A stretch of DNA of 64,000 bases from the NCBI GenBank assembly GCA_023228245.1, contig JALOBN010000003.1, forward strand, positions 39,950-103,949, given 5' to 3'. The notes beneath the pieces are model-generated. The model worked only from the letters and a program-made list of their open reading frames with translations, was not told the DNA's origin and searched no databases. The DNA is from Candidatus Pacearchaeota archaeon (GTDB taxonomy: Archaea; Nanoarchaeota; Nanoarchaeia; Pacearchaeales; GW2011-AR1). The position numbers and the translations under genes are program-made. Below are positions 26,663 to 36,248 of this stretch, piece by piece; the first letter of the stretch is position 1, and every line of letters begins with the position of its first letter.

Positions 26663-26733
26663 CCCTTCATAGCATAGTGGTAATGCAACTGGCTGTAGCC
26701 CGGTTTATCCCAGTTCGATTCTGGGTGAAGGGA
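26663..26733 (+). tRNA. tRNA-Tyr (anticodon GTA)
   Basis: The acceptor begins with C1-G72 (CCCTTCA/TGAAGGG), as in archaeal tRNA-Tyr. Anticodon stem ACTGG/CCGGT surrounds CTGTAGC (anticodon GTA). T-arm CCCAG-TTCGATT-CTGGG. Discriminator A, no encoded CCA, and no intron. Confidence 0.95.
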
Positions 26734-26748
26734 TTTAATTTTAATAAA

Positions 26749-27165
26749 ATGGAAAAATTATTTGTAGATGAATTTATAACAAGAAAAGGATTTTCTTCAA
26801 CAGAAGAATATATTAAAAATTATATTTCTCAAAGAGTTCCATGGATTGAATTTCCAAATTTAGATTATTATCTCAGTTTGTTTGAAAATGATTTCTTGCG
26901 AATTGGAAATGGTATAAGAACTTCAGACAGAGGAAGCATTGATGAATTTTATCAAATAATTGAAAATGGAATGTTAAGAGGAGTTACAGAAATTAACGCA
27001 CATCAAGGAATGAAAGAAATCTTTTCTCCAAAAGAAATTTTGAAAGGAAAGAGAATTTCTGCAAATTGGTCAACCCATTTCCAAACACTTGAAAAAAATA
27101 TTTATTTAAAAAATCCCAATTCTCCGTCGGTAAATCACAAAAAAATCGATTGTTATCCTCGATAA
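26749..27165 (+). CDS. Protein of unknown function (138 aa)
   Basis: The start is the ATG at 26749 ('MEKLFVDEFITRKGFSSTEE'), because the longer frame begins inside tRNA-Tyr. The protein is cytoplasmic, aromatic-rich in the middle ('WIEFPNLDYYLSLFENDFLR') and basic at the C-terminus. It may be transcribed with tRNA-Tyr, 15 bases upstream. No family recognised. Confidence 0.5.
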   Translation: MEKLFVDEFITRKGFSSTEEYIKNYISQRVPWIEFPNLDYYLSLFENDFLRIGNGIRTSDRGSIDEFYQIIENGMLRGVTEINAHQGMKEIFSPKEILKGKRISANWSTHFQTLEKNIYLKNPNSPSVNHKKIDCYPR

Positions 27166-27209
27166 CAGAAATGTTTAAAAAGTAAAACAAATATTAAACG
27201 ATATAAAAA

Positions 27210-27293
27210 ATGAGGGAGAAAATGGAAGAGGACTTTGATGACGAAGAGGAAATCTTCGACGACACCATCGATGAACTTGAGCTGGATTCATAA
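27210..27293 (+). CDS. Acidic microprotein (27 aa)
   Basis: A complete short frame from ATG 27210 to TAA 27291-27293. About half of its residues are Asp or Glu ('EEDFDDEEEIFDDTIDELEL'). An AT-rich TATA-like stretch precedes it. It may be a real acidic peptide (charge-based partner, or similar to RNA polymerase- or chaperone-binding acidic tails), or chance. It resembles the 28263-28388 product in composition. Confidence 0.35.
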   Translation: MREKMEEDFDDEEEIFDDTIDELELDS

Positions 27294-27297
27294 CAAC

Positions 27298-28194
27298 TCA
27301 ACTTTTAATTTCTAATTTTATTTTATTATTTTCTTCATCGATTTCGTCAAAATCAGACTCAATCACAACGTCAAGCTCGTCAATTTGCTTAATCGTAAAT
27401 ATATTCTGCACAGAAATTATTCTACCTTTGCCAATTTCAATCAGTTCAATTTCCATTTCTTTCAAAACAGAATCCCCTGAATAAATTTTAATCATAAAAT
27501 TTCCAGAAGTGTTCAGACCATAATTAAGAACAGTAAAATTAACATTAATAAATGTCCCCTCCTTTGATGCAGAAACATTTTCCAAAATCAAATCAGGATA
27601 ACTCGGAATAGAATACAACTCATTCAGCAAAGAAATCACATCATCTCCGATAACTTGATTACAATTAGTAATATTATACATAACATTTTCTGAATTTTCC
27701 GAGTGTTCAAATCCAAGAACGTGAAGTAATTCATGTATTGCAACATTTGGATTGGCACAATTTGAATTTTTTATCAACAAAATTTTTCCTTCAAGAATAA
27801 CATTAAAATTTCCTGCACCAATTATCATCGACGGCCCACCTTCACCTGCAATAAATAAACCGCCTTCAGAAGGTTTAATTTTCTCGTCGCATGTAACAAA
27901 AATATTTCCTTCCGAATTAACAGAATAAAAATTCAACGGAGTAATATTTTCAATTATCGCAAATGCAGATTCCATATCATTTTGTTTCTTAAGCGTACAA
28001 TTAGAAATCTCATACGAAATATTTGTGTCAGCAAATCTCAAATTTGAATAAAACTGCATTGGGCTGTTATTTGTAATGCTAAAATTAGTATTCTCCGAAC
28101 TTGGAGCAAAATCAATCTTTCCCGAAGGAAAAAAATAAATTACAGAAATCAAACCGATTAAAAAAATAGAACTTAAAATTATCCCCCACTTCAT
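27298..28194 (-). CDS. Membrane-anchored matrixin-type zinc metalloprotease with CARDB-like domain
   Basis: 298 residues. An N-terminal hydrophobic helix (3-22) anchors or exports it. The catalytic motif 'HELLHVLGFEH' at about 153-163 is the HExxHxxGxxH metzincin zinc site, with a Met-turn 'VMYNI' near 171. The C-terminal 100 residues ('YPDLILENVSASKEGTFINV') form a CARDB/Ig-like beta domain. It should hydrolyse proteins outside the cell. It is followed on the same strand by an acidic microprotein and the lipase-like gene, all pointing at an envelope or host-contact role. Confidence 0.85.
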   Translation of the reverse strand: MKWGIILSSIFLIGLISVIYFFPSGKIDFAPSSENTNFSITNNSPMQFYSNLRFADTNISYEISNCTLKKQNDMESAFAIIENITPLNFYSVNSEGNIFVTCDEKIKPSEGGLFIAGEGGPSMIIGAGNFNVILEGKILLIKNSNCANPNVAIHELLHVLGFEHSENSENVMYNITNCNQVIGDDVISLLNELYSIPSYPDLILENVSASKEGTFINVNFTVLNYGLNTSGNFMIKIYSGDSVLKEMEIELIEIGKGRIISVQNIFTIKQIDELDVVIESDFDEIDEENNKIKLEIKS

Positions 28195-28262
28195 ATTATC
28201 AAATAGATTTTTGTTATATAAATTTAATTAAAAAATAAAAAAAAAGAAATAGATTAGGATTC

Positions 28263-28388
28263 TTACCAATCCTCGTCGTCTGAAGATTCTTTCACTTCTT
28301 CTTCATCGTCATCTTCTTCAAATTCGTCGTCGTCTGAATCTTCTTCGTCTTCAGTTTCTTCGTTTTCGTCTTCTTGTTTTTTTGCCAT
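28263..28388 (-). CDS. Acidic microprotein (41 aa)
   Basis: A complete frame from ATG 28386-28388 to TAA 28263-28265. After 'MAKKQ' nearly every residue is Asp, Glu or Ser, ending in Asp-Trp. Such strongly acidic tails can mimic nucleic acid or cap a partner protein. It lies between the metalloprotease and the lipase-like gene on the same strand. Function unknown. Confidence 0.4.
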   Translation of the reverse strand: MAKKQEDENEETEDEEDSDDDEFEEDDDEEEVKESSDDEDW

Positions 28389-28465
28389 AGATAGATTACC
28401 TCACGTTTAATTTAAAACGGAAAAGAAAAATCCTTTTTTAAAGGTTTTGTTTTGCAAAAATTCAA

Positions 28466-30685
28466 TTATAGAAGTATTTTTTTGATAATTTCATAAACTT
28501 CAGGATACAATTTTGGAGATAAAATTGTCTCGTGAAGATATAAGAAACTTAATTCGTTGCAAGTTCCATTTACATAATAATTTGTTGCGTAATTTAAATA
28601 CTGACTGGAATTTTTTACAATTCCATCGCCTGTTTCTTCGCCCATATTGCATCCGATTCCGACAATATTGTAAGCAGAAACAAAATCAGTTTCATCGTTA
28701 TTAACTTGGTTAATCAAAACGCTATCTTCTTTCATATCATTGCAAGCGGTTTCAGAACCGAACACTGCACAATAATCTTTTACCTTATCAGAGATTCCAT
28801 GATTAGGCACGTCTATTAAAATTATTTTGTCAACGTTGTCCCCGCCAAAAATCTGAATATATCTTCGCGTTACAATTCCGCCCATACTGTGTGCAACTAT
28901 AATCACTTTATCTTTGTTAGTCCTTTCTTTAACACTATTAATAATACTTCTTAATCTAATTGCATATGTATCAACACCATCAGTATTTGAAGCAACAGTC
29001 GTGCTTTCTCCCGCAGAAGTTTTGTAAGTATCAAAGTAATAACTTGACGTTACCATAATCGGAGCATTAACTCTTCCCCAAAGCCCACTTTCTTCAATAT
29101 CAGAAATTATAAACGCACCAGCATCAATATAACCATCATCACCCAACTCCTCTTTTATTTCCATAAAAGTATCAAAACTATAATCTGCAGGAAGTGCTTT
29201 GTTCATACTATGCCCGTGCAAAAATATTACTGGATAATTTTCATCAGAACATGAATCGTCACAGCACTCTTCACAATTTCCAAGATAACAACATGAATAC
29301 ACAGGTTCTGCCAAAGTTATTATCGGGCTTGATTGATTCAAAGAACTGTAAACAACACTATCAAAAGTTTTGCTTGTAATTTCATTTGTTATGCAAGAAA
29401 AACTTCCCAAATTACCTTCAGCAGAATTGGATAGCGAAACAATAGAAGAATAAATATTGTTGATTATAGATTCTTTATTTGCAAGATAAGTTTCTGTTTC
29501 AAAATCAGAAATTGCGTCATTAAAATTAACAATTGTATTATTCAAATCAATACATAACGGTTCAGTAAGGTTCGCATTTTTTATATTATTTAATGTCTGT
29601 TTTGATTTAACAATTTTTTCTGTCAAATTATTATAAAGATAAATATCTGAAAATATCATTTCTTTCAAAACAGAAGTTCTATTATAAAAACTAAAAGTTT
29701 CATTCTCCAAATCCGAAAGATGAGACACAAGCAAACTCATTTCCTGATTTTTCCATAAATTTTCTACGTCAATAAAAGAAATATTAAGGTTAGATAATTC
29801 TACTAAAAGATCTCCATAGGAATAATCTTCAATTGAAAATAAATTTCCTATATTAGCAATATTATTTTCTGACTCATTAAAATCTTTCCAAGAAAGATAA
29901 AAAATCTGCTTTAATGAAATAATTTCTTCTTTGTATCCGTCTAAAATTGCCTGTTCCTCGTCGGTAAGATAATTATTCAAGGTTAGAAGCACAGTTCTTT
30001 TATTTTCATTTTCACTTGTAAAACATAAAATTGTTTTTTTACTTTTACAACTTATTTCAAAACTATTCAGGTTCTGACTTCCAAAAGGAACATCTGTTTT
30101 ATTCAAAACATAAGTTTTTGTCTTCGAAAGAATTGAAGTAATATTAAATGCACCCGATTCAATTGTTTTTCCGTAGCTCAAATCTAAAAATTCATATTCA
30201 CACTCTGCAATACAAAAAGGATTCATCGTTACAGAAATTTTAAAATTAACTTCCTCGATAGAATCGTTAGCAAAAAATAAATTGTCTTTGTCCGAAGACA
30301 ATTGAACAAGAATATCATTTCCCAAAATAAAATTTACATAAAGTGAAAGTTGCCCTAAGATTAATCCAATGATAATTAGCAAAGAAAAAGCAACTACGAT
30401 TAACTTGCGTTTGTTATGAAACATTTTCTTAATTTCATTCAAAGATTTTAAAGCTCTCCCAATTGAAAAAATTAAAATAATTATAATTACAGCAGAAATC
30501 CATGCAATCCACGACTCGCTAAAATCAAATAAAAAATTTATATAATTTGAAAAAGGAGAACCATATTGAACAAATAAAGCAACAAATAAAAATGACGGAA
30601 GAAATCCAAGAATAGCAAAAAAAATAATTTTAAAAGTAAAAAAAATCCACTTGTTTAAAAAATTATTTCTCTCTTTTTTTTCCAT
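28466..30685 (-). CDS. Membrane-anchored alpha/beta hydrolase (lipase/esterase-like)
   Basis: 739 residues. Three hydrophobic helices occupy the N-terminus (about 15-36, 55-75, 95-118). A long extracellular helical/beta region follows (120-470), then a cysteine cluster ('CCYLGNCEECCDDSC', near 464-478). The C-terminal hydrolase domain has 'IFLHGHS' near 489 and the nucleophile elbow 'VAHSMGGI' near 596-603. A GDG-containing loop ('GEETGDGIVK') and a C-terminal His ('YLHETIL') complete a likely Ser-Asp-His triad. It probably acts on lipids or esters outside the membrane. It is a large protein for a reduced genome. Confidence 0.8.
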   Translation of the reverse strand: MEKKERNNFLNKWIFFTFKIIFFAILGFLPSFLFVALFVQYGSPFSNYINFLFDFSESWIAWISAVIIIILIFSIGRALKSLNEIKKMFHNKRKLIVVAFSLLIIIGLILGQLSLYVNFILGNDILVQLSSDKDNLFFANDSIEEVNFKISVTMNPFCIAECEYEFLDLSYGKTIESGAFNITSILSKTKTYVLNKTDVPFGSQNLNSFEISCKSKKTILCFTSENENKRTVLLTLNNYLTDEEQAILDGYKEEIISLKQIFYLSWKDFNESENNIANIGNLFSIEDYSYGDLLVELSNLNISFIDVENLWKNQEMSLLVSHLSDLENETFSFYNRTSVLKEMIFSDIYLYNNLTEKIVKSKQTLNNIKNANLTEPLCIDLNNTIVNFNDAISDFETETYLANKESIINNIYSSIVSLSNSAEGNLGSFSCITNEITSKTFDSVVYSSLNQSSPIITLAEPVYSCCYLGNCEECCDDSCSDENYPVIFLHGHSMNKALPADYSFDTFMEIKEELGDDGYIDAGAFIISDIEESGLWGRVNAPIMVTSSYYFDTYKTSAGESTTVASNTDGVDTYAIRLRSIINSVKERTNKDKVIIVAHSMGGIVTRRYIQIFGGDNVDKIILIDVPNHGISDKVKDYCAVFGSETACNDMKEDSVLINQVNNDETDFVSAYNIVGIGCNMGEETGDGIVKNSSQYLNYATNYYVNGTCNELSFLYLHETILSPKLYPEVYEIIKKILL

Positions 30686-30779
30686 AAATTATCAACGATT
30701 ACTGAATTTAATAATATTACCTAATCTTAATTTTCCTTGTGACAAACTTGAATTCAAAAGGAGCCATAGAAAAATCAAT

Positions 30780-31649
30780 TTACTTAATTCTAATTTTTCC
30801 TTCTTGCCAATCTTTCAGAATTAATCTCGCGGTTTTATCTTCGTTAACTTTGTTATTTTTTTTCAGGAAACCTTTTTTTCTACCAAGTTCTTCAATTAAT
30901 ATTTCTGCATCTCCATTCGAAGAAACATTATAAAATTCATCAAATGTTGTAGAATATTCTTTCATCAAATTAGAAACAACTATTTCTGGACTTCTAACTT
31001 GACTTGAAGAACGTGCACCAACTTTCGCGTGTCTCGAAGCTGTAAACATTTCAGAACTCGAATATTCTTTGCTAGGAATAACTCCTGGGCTGTCTAATAA
31101 AACTATTTTATTTGTAAGTCCGACTTTCTGAATTCCTTTTGTAAATCCAGCATCTGCACCAATTCCTGCAGCAGGTTTCCCGACGAGAAGATTAATTATT
31201 GAACTCTTTCCTGTATTTGGATATCCAATAATTCCGACAGTAACTTTTTTCAAAGTTTTATCAACTGGTTTCTTAATTCCGCTCGCAGTAATTTTTATTT
31301 TATCCCTAAGTTCTCTGCTTCCTTTTCGTGTTATCGCCGAAACAAAAGACCGAGGAACTAAAGAATTAATTTCTTCTCTTTTTATTTTCTTAGAATCAAT
31401 CAAATCTGCTTTATTAAAAACATAAATTATTTTCTTTCCTAATTTTTTAACTTCATCTTCAAATTCTGAATTTCTTGTTTCTGTAATAAATCTCGCGTCG
31501 AGAACTTCAAGAATAATATCAGACATTTGGATAATTTTCTCAGCAAGTTCTGGAAATTTCGCCTTGCTTGTATCTTTTAGTAAAGGACTTCGCGTCTTCA
31601 TTGACGACGGATGATTCTTTCTTTTAACCCTTACAAAATTTTGTCTCAT
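30780..31649 (-). CDS. Circularly permuted GTPase of the YlqF/Nog2-like family
   Basis: 289 residues. The GTPase motifs are in permuted order: G4 'NKAD' near residue 79, then G1 'GYPNTGKSS' near 142-150, then G3 'DSPG' near 190-193. This order is diagnostic of YlqF/RbgA, YjeQ and Nog-type GTPases, which help assemble large ribosomal subunits. The N-terminus is basic. The C-terminal helical domain is short ('KTARLILKDWQEGKIRIK'), as in YlqF-type proteins. A role in 50S maturation follows from the family. Confidence 0.85.
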   Translation of the reverse strand: MRQNFVRVKRKNHPSSMKTRSPLLKDTSKAKFPELAEKIIQMSDIILEVLDARFITETRNSEFEDEVKKLGKKIIYVFNKADLIDSKKIKREEINSLVPRSFVSAITRKGSRELRDKIKITASGIKKPVDKTLKKVTVGIIGYPNTGKSSIINLLVGKPAAGIGADAGFTKGIQKVGLTNKIVLLDSPGVIPSKEYSSSEMFTASRHAKVGARSSSQVRSPEIVVSNLMKEYSTTFDEFYNVSSNGDAEILIEELGRKKGFLKKNNKVNEDKTARLILKDWQEGKIRIK

Positions 31650-31731
31650 AATAAATTAAAGAATAAAGAGTTTATAAAAATGTAGAAACAAGAATTTTTA
31701 AATTCCGTATTCGTTAGAATAATAGAAAAAG

Positions 31732-33478
31732 ATGGTGGGTACAGAGAAAGAAAGGATAACTGAAGAGAAAGCCAGATTGCATTTGGAAAAACTAGAAGAA
31801 AAATTAAATTATTATAAGCAAGTCGTAATAAATTCCAGTAATGCTATAATTGTTCAAGATTTTAATGGAATAATCAAGGCATGGAATAAAGGTGCAGAAA
31901 AAATTTATGGTTTTACCGAGGGAGAAATGCTTGGTAAAAATATTATTAAAATAATTTCTAAAGAATATCAAGCAGAAGCAAGAAAAAATATTAAGTTAAT
32001 AAGGGAAGGTAAACCAACTTTTCTTGTAAATCAAATAAGAAAAACGAAAGATAAAAAGAAAATATTTGTAAAAATTACTTATTCTCCGATTTATGAAAAA
32101 GAAGAAATAATTGAAATTGCTACAACAGAAGAAGATATAACGAAATTAAAAAAATCAATTGAAGAATTAAAAACAAGTGAAGTTCAATTCAGGGAATTAT
32201 TCAATAATATGGACGAAGCCGTCGCTGTTTATGATGTTAAAAATAATGGAAAAGAAGTAATTATCAAAGATTTTAATCGAGCAGCAGAAAAATTAGAACA
32301 GGTTAAAAAAGAAAATGTAATTGGGAAAAAAGTTGATAAAATTTTCAAGGGTGTCAAAGAATTTGGATTATACAAAATCTTTCAGGAAGTTTGGAAAACA
32401 GGAAAACCCCTACACCACCCAATTTCATTTTACAAAGACAAGTATCACCAAGGATGGAGAGAAAATTTTGTTTTCAAACTGCCCCACGACGGAATAGTTG
32501 CGATATATTCTGATATTTCTGAAAGAAAAGAAATAGAAAGAAAATTAAAAGAAAATGAGGAAAAATATAGAAGTGTTTCTGAAAAAGCAAATGATGGAAT
32601 TGCAATAATTCAAAACGGAATTATAGTTTATGGAAATCCTGCTCTGGCACAAATTCGCGGAGATTCACTAAAAAATATTCTCCACCACAAATTCTTAGAA
32701 TATGTCGCACCTGAAGAAAAAGAAAAAATTAAAATATATTATCAGCGAAGATTTAAGGGAGAAAAAGTTCCTTCTAAATATGAAACTATTCTTCTGAAAA
32801 AAGATAAAAGAAAAATTTGTGCAGAATTAAATGCAGGAATAATCCGATATAAAGGAAAACCAGCAGATTTGGTAATTATAAGAGATATAACTGAAAGAAA
32901 AATATCTGAAGAAAAAAAATATCAGACGCTTTATCAAAGTTCAGCCGATGCAATTATGATATTAGAACCTCCAAATTGGAATTTTACCTCGGGAAATAAT
33001 TCCGCAATAAAAGTATTTAATGCGAAAAATGAAAAAGATTTTACTTCAAGAGCTCCTTGGGAATATTCTCCAAAATATCAGCCAGACGGACAATTATCTT
33101 CGGAAAAAGCAAAAGAAATGATAATGAAAGCAATGAAAGAAGGAAGTAAAACCCTTTGAATGGATTGCATTAGAAACAACGGGAGGATTTTTTGTTTGGG
33201 GAGAAAATGCAAGTGTGGACAGAGAAGGCGAAGAAAAAAACGATTTATATTATTCTGGATTATGTTTTAACACCCCCGCAGAATTCAAAAGATTTAGTAA
33301 AATAAGAATGGATATATTAGAAACCTGTCAAGAAGCAATAAACATGGAAGATGATTGGAATAAAAATTATGTTGGAAAAAGAGTAACCGAATCGGGTTCT
33401 GAATATAAAGGAAAAGTAGAACAAAAAGAAGCAGAATGTAAAGATTTAATTAGCGAAATGAAAGGATTAATGACCTAA
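31732..33478 (+). pseudogene. Multi-PAS protein interrupted by a frameshift
   Basis: The first frame (31732-33159) encodes a leading coiled coil and three PAS-like domains (about residues 24-140, 145-270, 275-395), each ending near a 'DI(S/T)ERK' motif. A fourth begins near 396. The frame then stops at TGA after 'EGSKTL'. In the +1-shifted frame it continues 'FEWIALETTGG...', the usual end of such a PAS domain, to 33478. Removing one C in the run at 33152-33154 would join them. There is no kinase or other output domain. It is either a real disruption or a base-call error. PAS domains bind small ligands or sense redox state. Confidence 0.65.
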
Positions 33479-33493
33479 TTGTACCAAAATAAA

Positions 33494-34282
33494 TTATTGG
33501 AATATCCCCAATATTTTTTGAATCATCTTATAAAGTTTATTCGCTCTTTTGCTCGAATCATCTGGGAGATAATAGATTATCTTTCCATTTGAATTAATCG
33601 TAAAAGTATCTCCCTCTTCATCTACTCCTCTAACTTCTTTTAGATCTGATCTTCTGGCAAGACCTTTATCAATGATTTGACTTTGTTTAAGATCTTTATC
33701 TACTCCAGAATTTAAAATTATTTCATTTGATCCTTCTGCCATGTCTTGTACTGTCCGTTCAATATCTTCGGGAGGCATTTGTGGATTCGGAAGAATCTGT
33801 CCTATTTCTTTAATCTTAAGGGAAACTATTCTCTTTGCAGTTTTATAAAAAGTTCTCATTGTTTTAATATTAAATTGTTTTATATCTATCATACTTGCAT
33901 TATACAAGCCAAGGGATTTGAATAACCCATTTAATAAATTTTTAATATCTTCATCGTGAAAAAATCGAGAGACTTCATTTAATACTTCTCCATCTTTAGT
34001 TATTAAAATAGAATGATATTCCCCATTTACATTAGTGATTGGTCTTAAACTTTTTGGGTCTCCATCAAAATATCCTCCTGTAGTAGAATATTCTTTGTAT
34101 GCTTGAATATAAATAAAATTATCATTTTTAAAAACATCTACAAATCCAATAACTGCCCCTTTAGAAGAAATTTTACTTCTATCTTTTATTTTTACTTCTT
34201 CAATTTTATTTAATAATTCTAATGAATGCTTGGTATAATCAAAATTCTTTAATTTTTTAAAAAGAAGTATTACATTTGCCAT
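33494..34282 (-). CDS. Protein of unknown function (262 aa)
   Basis: A soluble protein with an N-terminal helical segment, a beta-rich middle with 'IYIQAYKEYSTTGGYFDGDP', a helical stretch (about 120-165) and a final 'GKIIYYLPDDSSKRANKLYK'. No known motif. It contains none of the CGACG/CGTCG pentamers common in the rest of the window, like the integrated element just downstream, although it lies outside the att repeats. It may belong to an older or larger insertion. Confidence 0.55.
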   Translation of the reverse strand: MANVILLFKKLKNFDYTKHSLELLNKIEEVKIKDRSKISSKGAVIGFVDVFKNDNFIYIQAYKEYSTTGGYFDGDPKSLRPITNVNGEYHSILITKDGEVLNEVSRFFHDEDIKNLLNGLFKSLGLYNASMIDIKQFNIKTMRTFYKTAKRIVSLKIKEIGQILPNPQMPPEDIERTVQDMAEGSNEIILNSGVDKDLKQSQIIDKGLARRSDLKEVRGVDEEGDTFTINSNGKIIYYLPDDSSKRANKLYKMIQKILGIFQ

Positions 34283-34335
34283 AATTTTTATATAAAGAAA
34301 GAGATATATTTAAAGATTGTTAATATTAATTACAT

Positions 34336-34776
34336 ATGGAACATAAAACAAGAGTAGGAACTTGGTGTTATATCAATCTAGATCTCATTCTTTCTATTTT
34401 TTTTATTGGAATTTTATATCTCCCAAAATTATTTATCAAATATGAGTTTTGCATAGATTATAATTTAATTATAACCATTTTCATAACAATTTTTTCAGTC
34501 AATTTTACAGTGTTTGCATTATCAAAATTTCTTTTAGAAAACTACCCAAAGATAAAAGAAGAAAGAAGAAGAAAAAGAATAGACTCTATATTTAAAACCC
34601 CAATTTTTTCTTCAGTAATAGGTTTAATAATTTCTGTTTTATTTTATACATTAAATATACAATTCTTAAATAATTTTATTTTTATAATCTATCTCTTTAT
34701 TTTTTATAGTATTCTTTCTTCTTATTGCGTTTTCAAATTTCTTTATGAAATTTCCATTAAACGAGGGAATAGTTAA
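34336..34776 (+). CDS. Four-helix membrane protein (146 aa)
   Basis: Four hydrophobic helices at about residues 12-32, 42-64, 90-110 and 112-136, with a basic loop ('KIKEERRRKRID') after the second. Small four-helix proteins of this kind occur as effectors of defence systems, but nothing here proves that. It is divergent from the 33494 gene and ends 61 bases before the left att repeat. It shares the element's base composition. Confidence 0.5.
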   Translation: MEHKTRVGTWCYINLDLILSIFFIGILYLPKLFIKYEFCIDYNLIITIFITIFSVNFTVFALSKFLLENYPKIKEERRRKRIDSIFKTPIFSSVIGLIISVLFYTLNIQFLNNFIFIIYLFIFYSILSSYCVFKFLYEISIKRGNS

Positions 34777-34837
34777 TCATCTAAAAGATAAACAAATCTA
34801 TAGAATTTGCGTCCCACCTTTTGTTACACTTTGTATA

Positions 34838-34852
34838 TACGCCCACGCCGAG
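34838..34852. repeat. Left attachment-site repeat (tRNA-Asp 3' fragment)
   Basis: Fifteen bases identical to 44012-44026. The flanking bases differ on both sides. An inverted repeat CCGTCT/AGACGG (starting at 34853, closing near 34895) lies just inside the element and could be a recombinase arm site. Confidence 0.8.
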
Positions 34853-34930
34853 CCGTCTGAAGTTTTGTAGAAAGAGAGTGAGACGGAGAGTATAATAATC
34901 TATAAAAATAAAGAGATTTGCTTTAATGTT

Positions 34931-36184
34931 ATGAGATTCATAAATGAAATTAAAGTAGATACTTCAGGGGTTAATCAAAATTTTGAATTAGGAGACCTTA
35001 CAATTTTTATAGGCCGACCAAACTGCGGGAAAACTAGAATATTACAAGAAATCTACATTAAAGCTAACCAAGCACGAGGGTGGTTAGAACAATATAAGCT
35101 CGGAAATAAAAACATATTACCAACAAATATGATGAATCATGGAATAGATTTTGATAAAACTAAATATGAAGACGAATTCTTACCAAGAATAATCTCTTCC
35201 GACAGACAAATTGTAGACCACATAGATGCTTACAGTAGTGGTTTTGAAAAGATTAATCAAGCATCAAAAAAAATGGACCCAACTATAATAGATATAGGAA
35301 ATAACGAAGTAAATCAAAAAGGATCACACAGACCGCTTAGAATCCAAGGGTCAGGTATTCAAAATATGGTTCAAATACTTTCAAATAGTTTTAGACCTAA
35401 TTTCCTTTTAATTGATGAACCAGAGATAAGCCAATTTCCTAGCGGAAAAATTGAAATGTTAAGGCATCTATTAGATCTTTTACAAGAAAAACAAATTATC
35501 TTGACCACTCATGATCCTACATTAATAAATCAGTATATAATAAAAAAATTTTTAAAAAAAGAAGATACAAAGATAATAGTTTATTCTTTTTGTATAGACA
35601 AATTTAACAAAATCGATTTCAACTCAAACTTAAATCCAGAGATTCACTGTGGATATCTCAATCAAACACTTTCGGGGAAACCAATACATCTTATACTTGA
35701 AGGTCAAACAGATTATTATGCTTTTCAAGCATTATTGCATAAATATTGTTTAGAAAATAACGAACACAATATGGCTAAAAATATTAATAATATAAGTATA
35801 GGATTTCTTGGGGGGATAATGTGGAAAGTAAACATCCATCATTTACCCCCTCCAGAATTATACGATGTTCTAGTTATCCTTGATGGAGAATATACTCAAG
35901 ATTTAAAAGAAGAATTATTACCCCCCAATTCTAAGATAGTAAATTCAACTTCTCAAATTGAATCAGGCAAGATAAATATAATGACTCTTAAAGCAATTAA
36001 TATAGAAAAAGCCTTTGAAAATATTTTTGAGGGAGTAGAAAGATTATCCAAACCTCTTGAACTTAGCGAAAGGATCTGGAAAGAAAAAGAGAAGATAATT
36101 GAAAAATTAAATGTTACTTCTGAAAATTCAAAACAAATTTATGAGATAATTAACTGGGCGGTCACTCAAGCAAAAAAATATTAG
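34931..36184 (+). CDS. ABC-type ATPase fused to TOPRIM-like domain (OLD/AAA15-like, probable defence)
   Basis: 417 residues. The N-terminal ATPase has Walker A 'GRPNCGKT' near 28-35, an ABC-like signature 'QGSGIQNMVQIL' near 139-150 and Walker B 'FLLIDEPE' near 158-165 with a switch His ('TTHDPT'). The C-terminal 170 residues begin 'LILEGQTDYYAF' (about 255) and contain 'VLVILDGEY' (about 312-320), the Glu and acidic pair of TOPRIM-like nucleases. The arrangement resembles OLD nucleases, Gabija GajA and PARIS AriA/AriB, but it is shorter than most. A 159-residue partner gene follows. Most likely an anti-phage or anti-plasmid sensor-nuclease. Confidence 0.7.
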   Translation: MRFINEIKVDTSGVNQNFELGDLTIFIGRPNCGKTRILQEIYIKANQARGWLEQYKLGNKNILPTNMMNHGIDFDKTKYEDEFLPRIISSDRQIVDHIDAYSSGFEKINQASKKMDPTIIDIGNNEVNQKGSHRPLRIQGSGIQNMVQILSNSFRPNFLLIDEPEISQFPSGKIEMLRHLLDLLQEKQIILTTHDPTLINQYIIKKFLKKEDTKIIVYSFCIDKFNKIDFNSNLNPEIHCGYLNQTLSGKPIHLILEGQTDYYAFQALLHKYCLENNEHNMAKNINNISIGFLGGIMWKVNIHHLPPPELYDVLVILDGEYTQDLKEELLPPNSKIVNSTSQIESGKINIMTLKAINIEKAFENIFEGVERLSKPLELSERIWKEKEKIIEKLNVTSENSKQIYEIINWAVTQAKKY

Positions 36185-36248
36185 TGGATATATTTTTCAT
36201 TTCAAGTAGGTCAGAAAGTATTTTATAGTTAAGGTCACTAATTTCTTT

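Noticed and set aside
34931..36184. Naming the ATPase-TOPRIM gene PARIS or Gabija
   Set aside because: It is too short, and its neighbour is neither AriB nor a helicase. Only the domain-level call is supportable.
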